From positions 1,364,001 to 1,428,000 of the forward strand of contig NZ_JACHGW010000001.1 in assembly GCF_014202505.1 (NCBI RefSeq): 64,000 nucleotides of DNA, read 5' to 3'. The position numbers and the translations under genes were made by a program. The DNA comes from Armatimonas rosea. Its GTDB lineage: Bacteria; Armatimonadota; Armatimonadia; Armatimonadales; Armatimonadaceae. Shown here piece by piece: positions 17,001 through 25,155 of this stretch; within the stretch, counting starts at the first letter, position 1; every line of letters begins with the position of its first letter. Below the pieces are notes generated by a model, which did no database searches, had not been told where the DNA came from, and saw only the letters and a list, made by a program, of their open reading frames with translations.

Positions 17001-20000
17001 ATGGATTTCTGGCGAATCTGGCGGCTGATTAACCGTCGTATCTACCTGGTGATCGGGCTGGCGCTCGTGGCGGCGGTTCTGGTGGTGATTGGGATCTTTA
17101 TCCAGAACCAGCGGGCCGGCGTGGTCGCGGATGCACGCCTCACCCTGCAGCAGGCCGGGCCGAGTGTTGCCATGGGAAACAATGGCGAGACCACAATGGT
17201 GCAGACCGATACGAGCAAGCGTATCTCGGAGCTCGCGACCCAGCTGAGCGGCAACAACAATATCTACACGCAGGCCGCCGAGCTCTTGCGCAAGGACGAA
17301 GAGTCGCGCAAGAAAGAGGTCTATAGCATCCTGGAGCGCAACCAGTACTTCGCGCCCTACGATGCCCAGATCGCCGATAAAGTGAGCCAGCTGGTCAGCG
17401 ATGGCGAGCTCCCCGAGAATCAGCGCGATGCCACGATCGCCGCGCAGCGCCGCAAGTTCCGCCAGGACGAAGTGGCACGCCTCGCCGCCCCCCGCGACCG
17501 CCACGGTGCCTACTTCCCTGAGGGGGTCAAGAAAGAGGCCGGCGAGCTCGCGGATATCTACCGCCAGCAGGTGGATGTCAAGCCCATTATCAGCCTGATG
17601 GACACGGAGAACTCCCGCCAGTTCGACAACCAGATCCAGGTGATGGGCAACTTCCAGCAGGAGAGCGAGGCACTGCTCTACCTGAACATGCTCTCGGTCG
17701 CGTTTCTGGACTACTACGCCACCAACGCCCAGGGTGCCACCCGAGTCGCGATCGCACGGCTGGTCAAGCAGAAAGACGCCGCAGAGCTCGCTCGCCAAGA
17801 TGCGGTTCGGCGGATGGCGGCGTTTAAAAACCAGGACGAGTTCACGGCCCTCTTGGGGCAAGATGTCACCGGCCAGTCCTACCAGACCCTGGAGAGCCGC
17901 ATCTCTGAGCTCAAGGGAATCCGTGATAGCGCCGAGCAGGCCTTCAATGCCGCGGTCGCCAACGCCGCCAGCACGCCCAAGACCATCACGGTGAACCTCC
18001 CCGCCGACGAGAACCTGGAGTACAAGCGCGCCAAGGCCGATGTGGAGAGGCTCTCTGTCGAGGTGCAGCGCCTCTCCGCCACCAAGGGTGAGAGCGACCC
18101 GGAGCTTCTGACGGCACGCGCGGCCCTCACGACAGCACAGGCACAGGCCAAGGCGAACCACAAAAACTTTACCCAGTCGCAGCCCAACCCGAACTACCTC
18201 ACGGCGCAGAACGCTCTGGCGACCGCGCGGGCCAACTTTGAGGGCGCGCGGGCACAGCTTGCCGCACCGGAGGCCCAGTTCCAGAAGCTACGGGTTCGCC
18301 TGGGACGCTCCCCTGCGCTTCAGGCGGAGTACAGCAAGCTCGCTCGGGAGATCGAGGGGCTGGACAAGAACCTGGCCCGGATCAACCAGGAGCTCCAGAG
18401 CGCGACCATGGAGAATATCCAGTCGAGCCGCTCGGGGACGATCCAGATCACACGGGCCTATGTGCTCCCGTCGAAGAATACCTGGGCCAATGGCATCAAG
18501 CTCCTGGTCTACGCCACGACCCTGGCGCTGCTCCTCGGGATTGCGCTGGTGATCGGCCTAGATGCCCTCGACAACTCCGTGCGTACCAAGAAAGACGCCG
18601 AGGATGTCCTGGGGCTGCCCGTGGCGGGAGAGATTCCCGCGCAGCTCCCCGACCCACGGCGCGCCCCGCGGGTCACCTACCTCGACCCGCTCTCGCCCAC
18701 CGCGGAGGCCTACCGGCTGCTGCGCACCGATATCCTTTTTAGCCAGCTGGAGCACCCGTTTAAGTCGCTCCTGATCGCGACAGTCAAGCCGGGCCAGGGC
18801 GCGACCACCACCGCGACCAACCTGGCGATCACGATGGCACAGGCGGGCAAGAAGGTGATCCTGGTCGATGGCGATCTGCGCCACCCCAGCCTGCACCAGG
18901 TCTTCTCGCTCCCCAATGAGAAGGGACTGACCACGCTGCTGGCAGGGACGAGCCAGGCGATCGACGAAGCACTCCAGCGCACCGAGATCGAGTCGCTGCT
19001 CGTGCTGACCTCAGGGCCGCTGCCGCTCAACCCCAGTGAGCTGGTGGGCTCGGCCCAGATGCGCGAGCTCCATGAGCGCCTCAAGGCGGTCGCCGATATC
19101 GTGATTGTCGATGCGCCCTCCGCCATTGCCTTCTCGGACACCTCGGTGCTGGCCTCGTTTGTGGACGCGACCATGTTGGTGATCCGCGCCGGCGATGTCC
19201 CGCGTGGGGCGGTCGAGCAGGTCAAGGGCATGCTCACCAAGGCCCGCGCCAACCTGATCGGGGTCGTCCTCAATGCCGCGCCGAGCGAGAGCGTGGACTC
19301 GGTGCACTACCACAACCAGTACTACCCGCGTCTCAAGGCGGCCGGTGCGATGGGTGGTGTGCCTGACGAGGCGGCCGCAGCCATTGACGAAGAAGATCGC
19401 TTCGAGCAGCTCATGTCCGAGGGCATGGACGACGACGACTACGACGATGAAGACGAGGAGCCCGAGGCACTCGCACCCGCTCCCATGCCGTCGCTCAAGA
19501 ACCCAGGGGTGGGCACGCCTCCCCCGGCGCCTGCTCCGGTTGTGTCGGCTCCTGCCGCTGCTCCGAGTGCGCCTGTGGCCCAGGCCGCACCCATTGTGGT
19601 GGCGGCTCCTGTGGCCCCTGAGCCGAGCACGCCGGTGATGTCGGTTGTCACCGCCCCGGCGCCGGTTGCCGCGCCGGTGGTGGAGTCGCCCCGTGCGGTC
19701 GTGGTCGAGCTACCCCATGCCGTGGCTACTCCCGCAAGGACAACCACGCCTGCTCCGCAGCCGCCTCCGATCACGTTTGCCAGTGCCCCGATGGAGCCGG
19801 CACGCACCCCAGAGCGCGACGAGCCCCTCGAGCCTATCAAGCTCCCAGAGGCTCCCCGGAGTGTCGCCGAGCCACGGAAGACCAACTGGGGAACCTCACC
19901 GATGTCACCCCCGGCTACGCCACCAGAGCCCGTCAAAGAGCCCGTTAAGGACGACAACGAGATCACGTTTGAGTTCGACAGTGACGAGGACGACGAGGAC

Positions 20001-20147
20001 TATCTGGAGGACTTTGACGATGGCTACGACGAGGACTACGACGACGCCGACGAAGATTTTGACGAAGACGATGAAGAAAGTCCACGGCAAAAGAGGAAAA
20101 CGGCAGGCCTGGGTGGAATTCTAGGCTGGTTCAAGCGGGGGCGATAA
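17001..20147 (+). CDS. Wzc-like polysaccharide co-polymerase/tyrosine-kinase homologue with degenerate P-loop
   Basis: Very large inner-membrane protein of 1048 residues; typical Wzc proteins are about 720. Domains in order: cytoplasmic start and TM1 (about 12-35); a long periplasmic coiled-coil region (40-480); TM2 (about 498-518, LLVYATTLALLLGIALVIGL); and a CpsD-like ATPase domain (about 565-780). Walker A' is VILVDGDLRHP (D623) and Walker B is IVIVDAPSA (D704). The P-loop reads PGQGATTT, so the essential lysine is replaced by Ala601. A Pro/Ala-rich linker and an Asp/Glu-rich tail with a few tyrosines follow, ending in a basic KRGR. It starts 10 bp after the sigma-54 regulator. Confidence 0.85.
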   Translation: MDFWRIWRLINRRIYLVIGLALVAAVLVVIGIFIQNQRAGVVADARLTLQQAGPSVAMGNNGETTMVQTDTSKRISELATQLSGNNNIYTQAAELLRKDEESRKKEVYSILERNQYFAPYDAQIADKVSQLVSDGELPENQRDATIAAQRRKFRQDEVARLAAPRDRHGAYFPEGVKKEAGELADIYRQQVDVKPIISLMDTENSRQFDNQIQVMGNFQQESEALLYLNMLSVAFLDYYATNAQGATRVAIARLVKQKDAAELARQDAVRRMAAFKNQDEFTALLGQDVTGQSYQTLESRISELKGIRDSAEQAFNAAVANAASTPKTITVNLPADENLEYKRAKADVERLSVEVQRLSATKGESDPELLTARAALTTAQAQAKANHKNFTQSQPNPNYLTAQNALATARANFEGARAQLAAPEAQFQKLRVRLGRSPALQAEYSKLAREIEGLDKNLARINQELQSATMENIQSSRSGTIQITRAYVLPSKNTWANGIKLLVYATTLALLLGIALVIGLDALDNSVRTKKDAEDVLGLPVAGEIPAQLPDPRRAPRVTYLDPLSPTAEAYRLLRTDILFSQLEHPFKSLLIATVKPGQGATTTATNLAITMAQAGKKVILVDGDLRHPSLHQVFSLPNEKGLTTLLAGTSQAIDEALQRTEIESLLVLTSGPLPLNPSELVGSAQMRELHERLKAVADIVIVDAPSAIAFSDTSVLASFVDATMLVIRAGDVPRGAVEQVKGMLTKARANLIGVVLNAAPSESVDSVHYHNQYYPRLKAAGAMGGVPDEAAAAIDEEDRFEQLMSEGMDDDDYDDEDEEPEALAPAPMPSLKNPGVGTPPPAPAPVVSAPAAAPSAPVAQAAPIVVAAPVAPEPSTPVMSVVTAPAPVAAPVVESPRAVVVELPHAVATPARTTTPAPQPPPITFASAPMEPARTPERDEPLEPIKLPEAPRSVAEPRKTNWGTSPMSPPATPPEPVKEPVKDDNEITFEFDSDEDDEDYLEDFDDGYDEDYDDADEDFDEDDEESPRQKRKTAGLGGILGWFKRGR

Positions 20148-20156
20148 TACTCTCTG

Positions 20157-20180
20157 TGGGGCCGTTTCGACGGCCCCTTT
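20157..20180 (+). terminator. Rho-independent terminator after the Wzc-like gene
   Basis: A GC-rich hairpin, GGGGCCGT-TTCG-ACGGCCCC, with a UUCG-type tetraloop is followed by TTTGTG. It lies 9 bp after the stop codon and just upstream of the pilM promoter. Confidence 0.8.
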
Positions 20181-20191
20181 GTGATTTGTGC

Positions 20192-20221
20192 TTGACATGG
20201 AAAAAGGCAACACCGTATAAT
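20192..20221 (+). promoter_or_regulatory. Canonical sigma-70-type promoter of the pil operon
   Basis: TTGACA (20192-20197), an 18-bp spacer, then TATAAT (20216-20221). The expected transcript begins near 20228 and carries the strong SD AAGGAAGGA before the GTG of pilM, so this gene has a leader, unlike the leaderless group. Confidence 0.8.
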
Positions 20222-20261
20222 TGCCCATGTTCTGTCTCAGAGAGAAGGAAGGAATAGCGTA

Positions 20262-21728
20262 GTGGCGAGATTGGGCGGAGGGAAACCAGGCGGGGGAGCG
20301 AAGGCTGCTCCACGCCCCAAACCGGTTGTTCGTGCCAAACCGAGCGGTGGATCGTTCGTTGGGCTGGACATCGGGACGCAGACAATCAAGATGGTCGAGG
20401 TCAGCGGCGCGGGCAGTAGCCTGCGTGTGACGGCCATGGCTGTCGAAAATACCCCGCCGGGCACGGTCCAGCAGGGGGTGATCGCCGACCCTAAGACCTT
20501 GGGGGCTGCGATCAAGCAGATGCGTACGAAAAATGGCATCAAGGCGACCAAGTGCGTGTCGTCGGTTGCAGGAGCCGCCGGGATGGTGGTTCGTGTGATC
20601 GAGGTGCCCAAGATGACTCCCAGCGAGCTGGCCGAGACCATGAAGTGGGAAGTGGAGCGCCATATCCCCTTCGCTGCCAGCGATGTGGAGATGTCTTTCC
20701 AGAAGATCGATAACCCTGAGTCGGACAACGATCCTAACAATCCCAACATGGAAGTCCTGCTGGCGGTTGCCCAGCGCGACATGATCCGCAATCATATCGA
20801 TACGGTCTCCGCCTCGGGGATGACCCCCTTGGTGATCGATGTCGAGCCGCTGGCCGCAGGTCGTGCGCTGATCGATCTCTCTCGTGAGGGTCTCCAGAGC
20901 AAGAACGTCGTCGTGGTCAATATCGGTGCATCCCAGACCGACGTGGGGGTGTTCAAGTCGGGGGCTCTGCGCTACCCACGAACCATCCCGCTTGGGGGAG
21001 ACAACCTGACCCGCGCCATTGCGGATCGCATGGGGCTCTCCATGGATGCGGCCGAGGATGAAAAACGAGCGCATGCGGTCATCCTGATGGACCTGGTCAA
21101 GAGTGGCCAAGCCGAAGAGATGCTCTACGGCGAGTCGTCGAACAATGTCGATGGCGGGGTCTCCTCCATCTTCGATGTCGATATGAGCGCTCCGCTGCCT
21201 CCACCCCTCTTTGGAGGTGGTGAGGCTCCTGCTGCGCCTGCGGCATCGCCTTTTGACATCGCCGATGATAACCCCTTTGCCTCGGCGGCGAATCCCTTTG
21301 CCAATCCCTTCGATACACCCGAGACCGAAGCGGGTGGGGGCGATCCTCCTCCCCCAGTTGAGAGTGCCGTGGTTCCATCGGAGCCCGACGATCCTTACTA
21401 CCAGCGTCGCAAAGAGGTCTTCAATGCGATCCTGCCCATGCTGGGTGAGTTTGTGATGGAGCTGCGTCGCTCGGTGGACTACTTCCGCTCGAAGTATCCC
21501 AACGACACGATGGACCTGATCGTCCTGTGTGGTGGGTCTGCTCGGGTGCAGAACCTGGACCAGTACATTGAGCACGACCTTGGAATCCCCACAACCGTGG
21601 CCGATCCCTTTGCCGGTCTCAACGTGGCCTCCAAGCAGGTCTCCGTGACCCGGAGGATGGAGCTGGCACCGTCACTGGTGGTTGCACTGGGCCTCGCGGC
21701 GCGGGATGCCGTCCTGGGCAAAGAGTAA
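20262..21728 (+). CDS. pilM: Type IV pilus inner-membrane platform protein PilM
   Basis: Cytoplasmic actin-like ATPase homologue of 488 residues that joins PilN at the inner membrane to form the pilus alignment complex. The N-terminal phosphate-binding motif is FVGLDIGTQTIKMVEVSG (about residues 28-45). Further hallmarks are KWEVERHIPF and the late LIVLCGGSARVQNL. An insertion of about 100 residues (roughly 295-390), rich in Pro, Ala, Glu and Asn-Pro-Phe, interrupts the fold between LMDLVKSGQAEEMLYG and the C-terminal half, and is not typical of PilM. The GTG start is set by AAGGAAGGA 8 nt upstream. It is first in the pilMNOP cluster. Confidence 0.93.
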   Translation: MARLGGGKPGGGAKAAPRPKPVVRAKPSGGSFVGLDIGTQTIKMVEVSGAGSSLRVTAMAVENTPPGTVQQGVIADPKTLGAAIKQMRTKNGIKATKCVSSVAGAAGMVVRVIEVPKMTPSELAETMKWEVERHIPFAASDVEMSFQKIDNPESDNDPNNPNMEVLLAVAQRDMIRNHIDTVSASGMTPLVIDVEPLAAGRALIDLSREGLQSKNVVVVNIGASQTDVGVFKSGALRYPRTIPLGGDNLTRAIADRMGLSMDAAEDEKRAHAVILMDLVKSGQAEEMLYGESSNNVDGGVSSIFDVDMSAPLPPPLFGGGEAPAAPAASPFDIADDNPFASAANPFANPFDTPETEAGGGDPPPPVESAVVPSEPDDPYYQRRKEVFNAILPMLGEFVMELRRSVDYFRSKYPNDTMDLIVLCGGSARVQNLDQYIEHDLGIPTTVADPFAGLNVASKQVSVTRRMELAPSLVVALGLAARDAVLGKE

Positions 21729-21801
21729 AAAGAATTTTTGAAGGCCGCTGCCTTGGTAGCGGTCTTACTGAGCAAACGGATAACGGGAAGATAGGAAAAC
21801 G

Positions 21802-22527
21802 ATGCTGCGCATCAACCTCTTACCAGCTTATATAGCGGAACAGAAAAAGAAGAGAGCCAACCTCGTGTGGGCGGGTGTTCTTCTGGCTACCTGTATTGCG
21901 GCACCTCTGGTCTATCGCTTTACCATTCAAGAGAAGACCTACAACGACATCAAGGCTCAGGCCGATCAGGCCGATCTTGATGCGACTGCGGTCGAGACCA
22001 CGGAGCAGAACACAAAGAACAAGCTCGCCGAGATTGCTCCGCTTCAGGCGAAGGTTGACTTTGTGAAGGACATCCAGTTCTACAACAAGTTCCCCGGCTT
22101 GGTCTACCGCAATGTCGCACGCTATACCTACCGTGGTGTGGAGTACAACAGCATGGCGGTGCAGGGAGATAGCCTGAGTGTCAATGCCTTCGTACCTAAG
22201 CTCGAGGATGTCGGGCGCTTCTATCTCACCTTGTTTGGAAACCCGGATATCAAGGCACTGAGTATCAAGGGCATGCCCGACTGGCGGACCATGCAGGCCA
22301 TGAAGCAGCTGCCTCCGGATGCACGACGTGGGTTCCCCGTTCAGGTATCTGCTCAGCTGATTCATAATGTCACCCCGCCTTCGGCCCCTGCCGGTGGTGC
22401 TGGCGGTGGTATGGGAGGCTTCCCCGGTGGGGGCGGTATGCCTCCGGGAATGATGAGCGGAAGCCTGAGTGGTAGTGGTATGCCTCCTGGTGGTATGGGT
22501 GGCAAGGGCGGCGCGGTCGACCAGTAG
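21802..22527 (+). CDS. pilN: Type IV pilus assembly protein PilN
   Basis: Single-pass inner-membrane protein of 241 residues that binds PilM through its short cytoplasmic N-terminus and dimerises with PilO in the periplasm. MLRINLLPAYIAEQKKKR is the classic PilM-binding INLLP motif. TM segment about 22-40, then a coiled coil and a ferredoxin-like periplasmic domain. The C-terminus carries an unusual Gly/Met/Pro/Ser-rich tail (about 195-241). Within that tail, 60 bp are identical to the tail of pilO. A small hairpin (CCGCT/AGCGG) lies in the 73-bp gap after pilM. Confidence 0.9.
   Translation: MLRINLLPAYIAEQKKKRANLVWAGVLLATCIAAPLVYRFTIQEKTYNDIKAQADQADLDATAVETTEQNTKNKLAEIAPLQAKVDFVKDIQFYNKFPGLVYRNVARYTYRGVEYNSMAVQGDSLSVNAFVPKLEDVGRFYLTLFGNPDIKALSIKGMPDWRTMQAMKQLPPDARRGFPVQVSAQLIHNVTPPSAPAGGAGGGMGGFPGGGGMPPGMMSGSLSGSGMPPGGMGGKGGAVDQ
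22429..22488 (+). repeat. 60-bp direct repeat, copy 1 (pilN tail)
   Basis: An exact 60-bp sequence repeated at 23230-23289. It encodes the same peptide beginning MPPGMMSGSLSGSGMPP in both pilN and pilO. It is too long and too exact to be chance low complexity, and implies recent duplication or gene conversion. Confidence 0.85.
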
Positions 22528-22551
22528 GCGTGAGGAGCCAGGAATAACGAC

Positions 22552-23367
22552 ATGAACAAACTTACAATCCCTCAGATTTGGATCATCTCTGGTGTCCTCT
22601 CGGCGATTATTGCGCTGACACTCTGGTTCACCATCAACGATCCGAAAAACAAAGAAATTGCGACCCAAGACACGCGCTATAAAGATCGCCAGTCTGTTGC
22701 GGATCGCAAGCCGATGGCGGACAAGGGCTACAAAGATGCTCTTGTTAAGGTTGCAGCAGCGAAGGCGGACTGGGGACGCTACGAGCGCCGGTTTATGCCG
22801 ACGATCAATATCTCGAACCTCTACACGGCTTGGCAGCAGATTCAAAAAGAGCAGCTCTATGTCCTAGGACCCAAGCTTGATAAGTTTATCCGTGCGGATA
22901 AGGGTGTCCAGATCGTCCAGGCCAACTACAGCCTCTACTCCCCGCCCGATGATCCCAACCAGTCCAATAGTCCCTTGTTTGCGGATAACAAGGGAGCAGT
23001 GACGGTCTCGGGGAACTTTGATGCCATCTTGCGCCACGTCGAGCGCTGGAATAACTTTGATCGCCTTGTGCTTGTCACGGGCTTTAGCCTGCAAGGGAAC
23101 TCTCCTCGCCTGCTGGGAAGCTACAACTTCCAGGTGTTTGAGTTTACCCAAGGAGATAAGGCTGGCCCGACCTTCCCTGCGGCGAGTGGTGGTGCCGGTG
23201 GTGGAATGGGCGGCGGTGCCATGGGCATGGGGGGCGGTATGCCTCCGGGAATGATGAGCGGAAGCCTGAGTGGTAGTGGTATGCCTCCTATGGCGGGTGG
23301 CGGTGCTCCGTCGGGAGCCGGTGCTGCCGGAACGGCGGGCCCAGGTGGCGGCGCGCCGCTAGATTAA
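22552..23367 (+). CDS. pilO: Type IV pilus assembly protein PilO
   Basis: Inner-membrane partner of PilN, 271 residues. A short cytoplasmic start leads to one TM helix (about 8-26, IWIISGVLSAIIALTLWF). A periplasmic helical region and a ferredoxin-like domain follow (LVLVTGFSLQGNSPRLLGSYNFQVF). The C-terminal roughly 75 residues are Gly/Met/Ala/Pro-rich and include the peptide shared with PilN. The sequence is weakly conserved, as usual for PilO, so the identification rests on topology plus position between pilN and a pilP-like gene. Confidence 0.85.
   Translation: MNKLTIPQIWIISGVLSAIIALTLWFTINDPKNKEIATQDTRYKDRQSVADRKPMADKGYKDALVKVAAAKADWGRYERRFMPTINISNLYTAWQQIQKEQLYVLGPKLDKFIRADKGVQIVQANYSLYSPPDDPNQSNSPLFADNKGAVTVSGNFDAILRHVERWNNFDRLVLVTGFSLQGNSPRLLGSYNFQVFEFTQGDKAGPTFPAASGGAGGGMGGGAMGMGGGMPPGMMSGSLSGSGMPPMAGGGAPSGAGAAGTAGPGGGAPLD
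23230..23289 (+). repeat. 60-bp direct repeat, copy 2 (pilO tail)
   Basis: Identical to 22429-22488, 801 bp away and in the same coding frame relative to the peptide. Such a repeat could recombine and delete the intervening part of pilN-pilO. Confidence 0.85.
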
Positions 23368-23385
23368 GAGGCGATGAGGAAATAG

Positions 23386-24366
23386 ATGAAAATCGCAACA
23401 TTCGCGTTGACCCTGACAGTCTTCGGGGGCGTAGCTCTCATGGGCTGCAATAGTGGCTCCTCGGGTGGGGACACCCCGCCCTCTTCTGCTCCGGGAGCGC
23501 CTGGCGCTGCAGCACCAGTCGCTGGTGGAATGCAGGCTCCTGGTAACCCGATGGCACCAGGAATTGCCCCGAAGCCGGGGGGAGGGCCTGGAGTTACCGC
23601 TATGGGGGGCGGCAAGGGCGGACGTGTGAGCTCGTTTGACAGTGCACCTGAGAGCATGAAGAAGCTTTGGGGTGCGGGTGGTGGTGGCATGGCCCCAATG
23701 TCGATGCCCGGTGCGGGTGGCGGTATGGGGGGAGGCGATGCGGCGGGAGCTAAACCTGCTCCTATCCGTGAGGGGATGGTTGCACTGGCATCCCGTAAGG
23801 ACCCCTTTGAGTCTATCTTCAAGCAGGTGGTTCAGATCACGCCTGCCTGGGACTACGTGATTAACCATCGAACCGAGGCACCTCCAAAGTACGTTCCCCC
23901 GACGACCTTGACAGGCGATCCGGATATCGATCTGCCGCCGCTACCGCCGGTTCCTCGACGAATTGCGGGTGTCTTCTACAACGGTGGTATCACTGCAATT
24001 CTGGAGTCAGGGAACCCCCCGGACTCGGATATTACGATTGTTCAGCCCGGCGCTGAGGTCGAGAGTGGGATTCCCAACGTTCCCCCCCTCGTGGTTGAGT
24101 CGATTACTATGGATAATCTGATTCTTCGTGCTCGAGATGGGCGAACGGTCGAGGTCAAACTTTCTGCTCTGGCACCAGCGGTTCGCGATGCGCTACGTCA
24201 GCAATTTGGGTCCAATGCAGGCTCGGGTATGGGACCGGGCGGCATGGGCTCTGGGAGCATGGGACCTGCTGGTATGGGGCCTGGTGGCTTTGGTGGACGT
24301 GGTCCCGGTGGCGTTGGCGGAGGAGCTAAGGGCAGCGGTGGTGGTAGTGGAGCACCGATCCAGTAG
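23386..24366 (+). CDS. pilP: PilP-like lipoprotein of the type IV pilus
   Basis: Predicted lipoprotein of 326 residues with signal sequence and lipobox ALMGC (Cys21). A long Pro/Gly/Ala/Met-rich disordered region follows (22-125). The compact part (about 128-270) contains RKDPFESIFK, which resembles the RDPF motif of PilP, followed by PRRIAGVFYNGGITAILES and a short beta-domain like the one that contacts PilQ. The C-terminal 55 residues are again Gly/Met-rich. Position after pilO and before the secretin gene supports PilP; sequence similarity alone is modest. Confidence 0.75.
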   Translation: MKIATFALTLTVFGGVALMGCNSGSSGGDTPPSSAPGAPGAAAPVAGGMQAPGNPMAPGIAPKPGGGPGVTAMGGGKGGRVSSFDSAPESMKKLWGAGGGGMAPMSMPGAGGGMGGGDAAGAKPAPIREGMVALASRKDPFESIFKQVVQITPAWDYVINHRTEAPPKYVPPTTLTGDPDIDLPPLPPVPRRIAGVFYNGGITAILESGNPPDSDITIVQPGAEVESGIPNVPPLVVESITMDNLILRARDGRTVEVKLSALAPAVRDALRQQFGSNAGSGMGPGGMGSGSMGPAGMGPGGFGGRGPGGVGGGAKGSGGGSGAPIQ

Positions 24367-24391
24367 GCGCTCTCTGGAACATTGTGAAAAT

Positions 24392-24418
24392 CCTGCTTGG
24401 CGCTGAAGCATCAAGCAG
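24392..24418. promoter_or_regulatory. Inverted repeat inside a promoter spacer
   Basis: CCTGCTTG and CAAGCAGG form perfect 8-bp arms around a 11-bp centre. They overlap the -35 box and spacer of the promoter upstream of 24483. It could be an operator or a weak terminator for the pilMNOP transcript. Confidence 0.45.
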
Positions 24419-24425
24419 GTATAAT
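24397..24425 (+). promoter_or_regulatory. Sigma-70-type promoter upstream of the STN protein/pilQ
   Basis: TTGGCG (24397-24402), a 17-bp spacer, then TATAAT (24420-24425). It suggests that the secretin part of the pilus cluster has its own promoter. Confidence 0.65.
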
Positions 24426-24482
24426 GCACCAAAATAGACGGTGCATACTGATTTGCGGGGTAAAGCAAGACAGGTAAATAAG

Positions 24483-25139
24483 ATGAACAAAATGCAATTT
24501 TTGGCTCTGACACTCTCTTTAGGCGCAGTGGCTGTCCTCAGCCCGACAAGTGCCTATGCACAGAAGGCCGGGCAGGACATGCCGCGTATCACCATCGACT
24601 TGAAGGATGCAGGTCTCCGTGGTGCTCTTGAGGCGATGTTTAAGCAGGCCAATATCAACAACTATGTTATTGATAACAATGTCGCTGGGTTTGTGACCCT
24701 CAAGATCACGGATCAGCCTTTTGAGAATGCTTTCAAGCTGATCATGCGTGCTTCGAGCATACCACTCACCTACACCAAAGAGAACGATGTCTGGATTGTG
24801 AAGCCTCGTACGGTTACCCAGAATCCGCAGGATCTCGGTGGGACTCCCCCGGAAGATCCGAACCCTGTCCGGCCTCCGGCTGCTTTCGAGCGTATCAACC
24901 TCACCTATCTTGATCCCTTGGATCTTCAGCTTGTCCTTGGTGGCGTGCAGACCATCTCCTTCTTCTCCCGCTTTGGTAACATGGGCGGCATGGGCGGCGG
25001 CATGGGCATGGGCGGCGGCATGGGCATGGGCGGCATGGGCGGCGGCATGATGGGCGGCATGGGCGGCGGCATGATGGGCGGCATGGGCGGCGGCATGATG
25101 GGCGGCGGCATGGGCGGCTTCGGTGGCTTCGGGCGCTAA
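24483..25139 (+). CDS. Short secreted STN-domain protein with Gly-Met-rich tail
   Basis: Exported protein of 218 residues. Signal peptide 1-26 (LALTLSLGAVAVLSPTSAYA, cleaved before QKAG). A single secretin N-terminal-like domain spans about 35-110 (ITIDLKDAGLRGALEAMFKQ, ITDQPFENAFKLIMRASSIP, VWIVKPRT). A second short segment resembles the start of an N1 domain (ERINLTYLDPLDLQLVL). There is no secretin barrel. The C-terminal 50 residues are almost only Gly and Met, encoded by 24-bp tandem repeats. Next to pilQ, it may be a separately encoded accessory or N0 domain for the secretin. Confidence 0.7.
   Translation: MNKMQFLALTLSLGAVAVLSPTSAYAQKAGQDMPRITIDLKDAGLRGALEAMFKQANINNYVIDNNVAGFVTLKITDQPFENAFKLIMRASSIPLTYTKENDVWIVKPRTVTQNPQDLGGTPPEDPNPVRPPAAFERINLTYLDPLDLQLVLGGVQTISFFSRFGNMGGMGGGMGMGGGMGMGGMGGGMMGGMGGGMMGGMGGGMMGGGMGGFGGFGR
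25026..25097 (+). repeat. Three perfect 24-bp tandem repeats
   Basis: Three exact copies of a 24-bp unit starting ATGGGCGGCATGGGC, encoding MGGMGGGM, within a larger Gly-Met-rich block (24979-25122). Likely prone to slippage in multiples of 24 bp without frameshift. Confidence 0.85.
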
Positions 25140-25155
25140 CCTTCGTGCTTGTTCG

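Noticed and set aside
24979-25122. Tandem repeats resembling a CRISPR or other repeat array
   Set aside because: The units are contiguous without spacers and are in frame as a Gly-Met protein tail.
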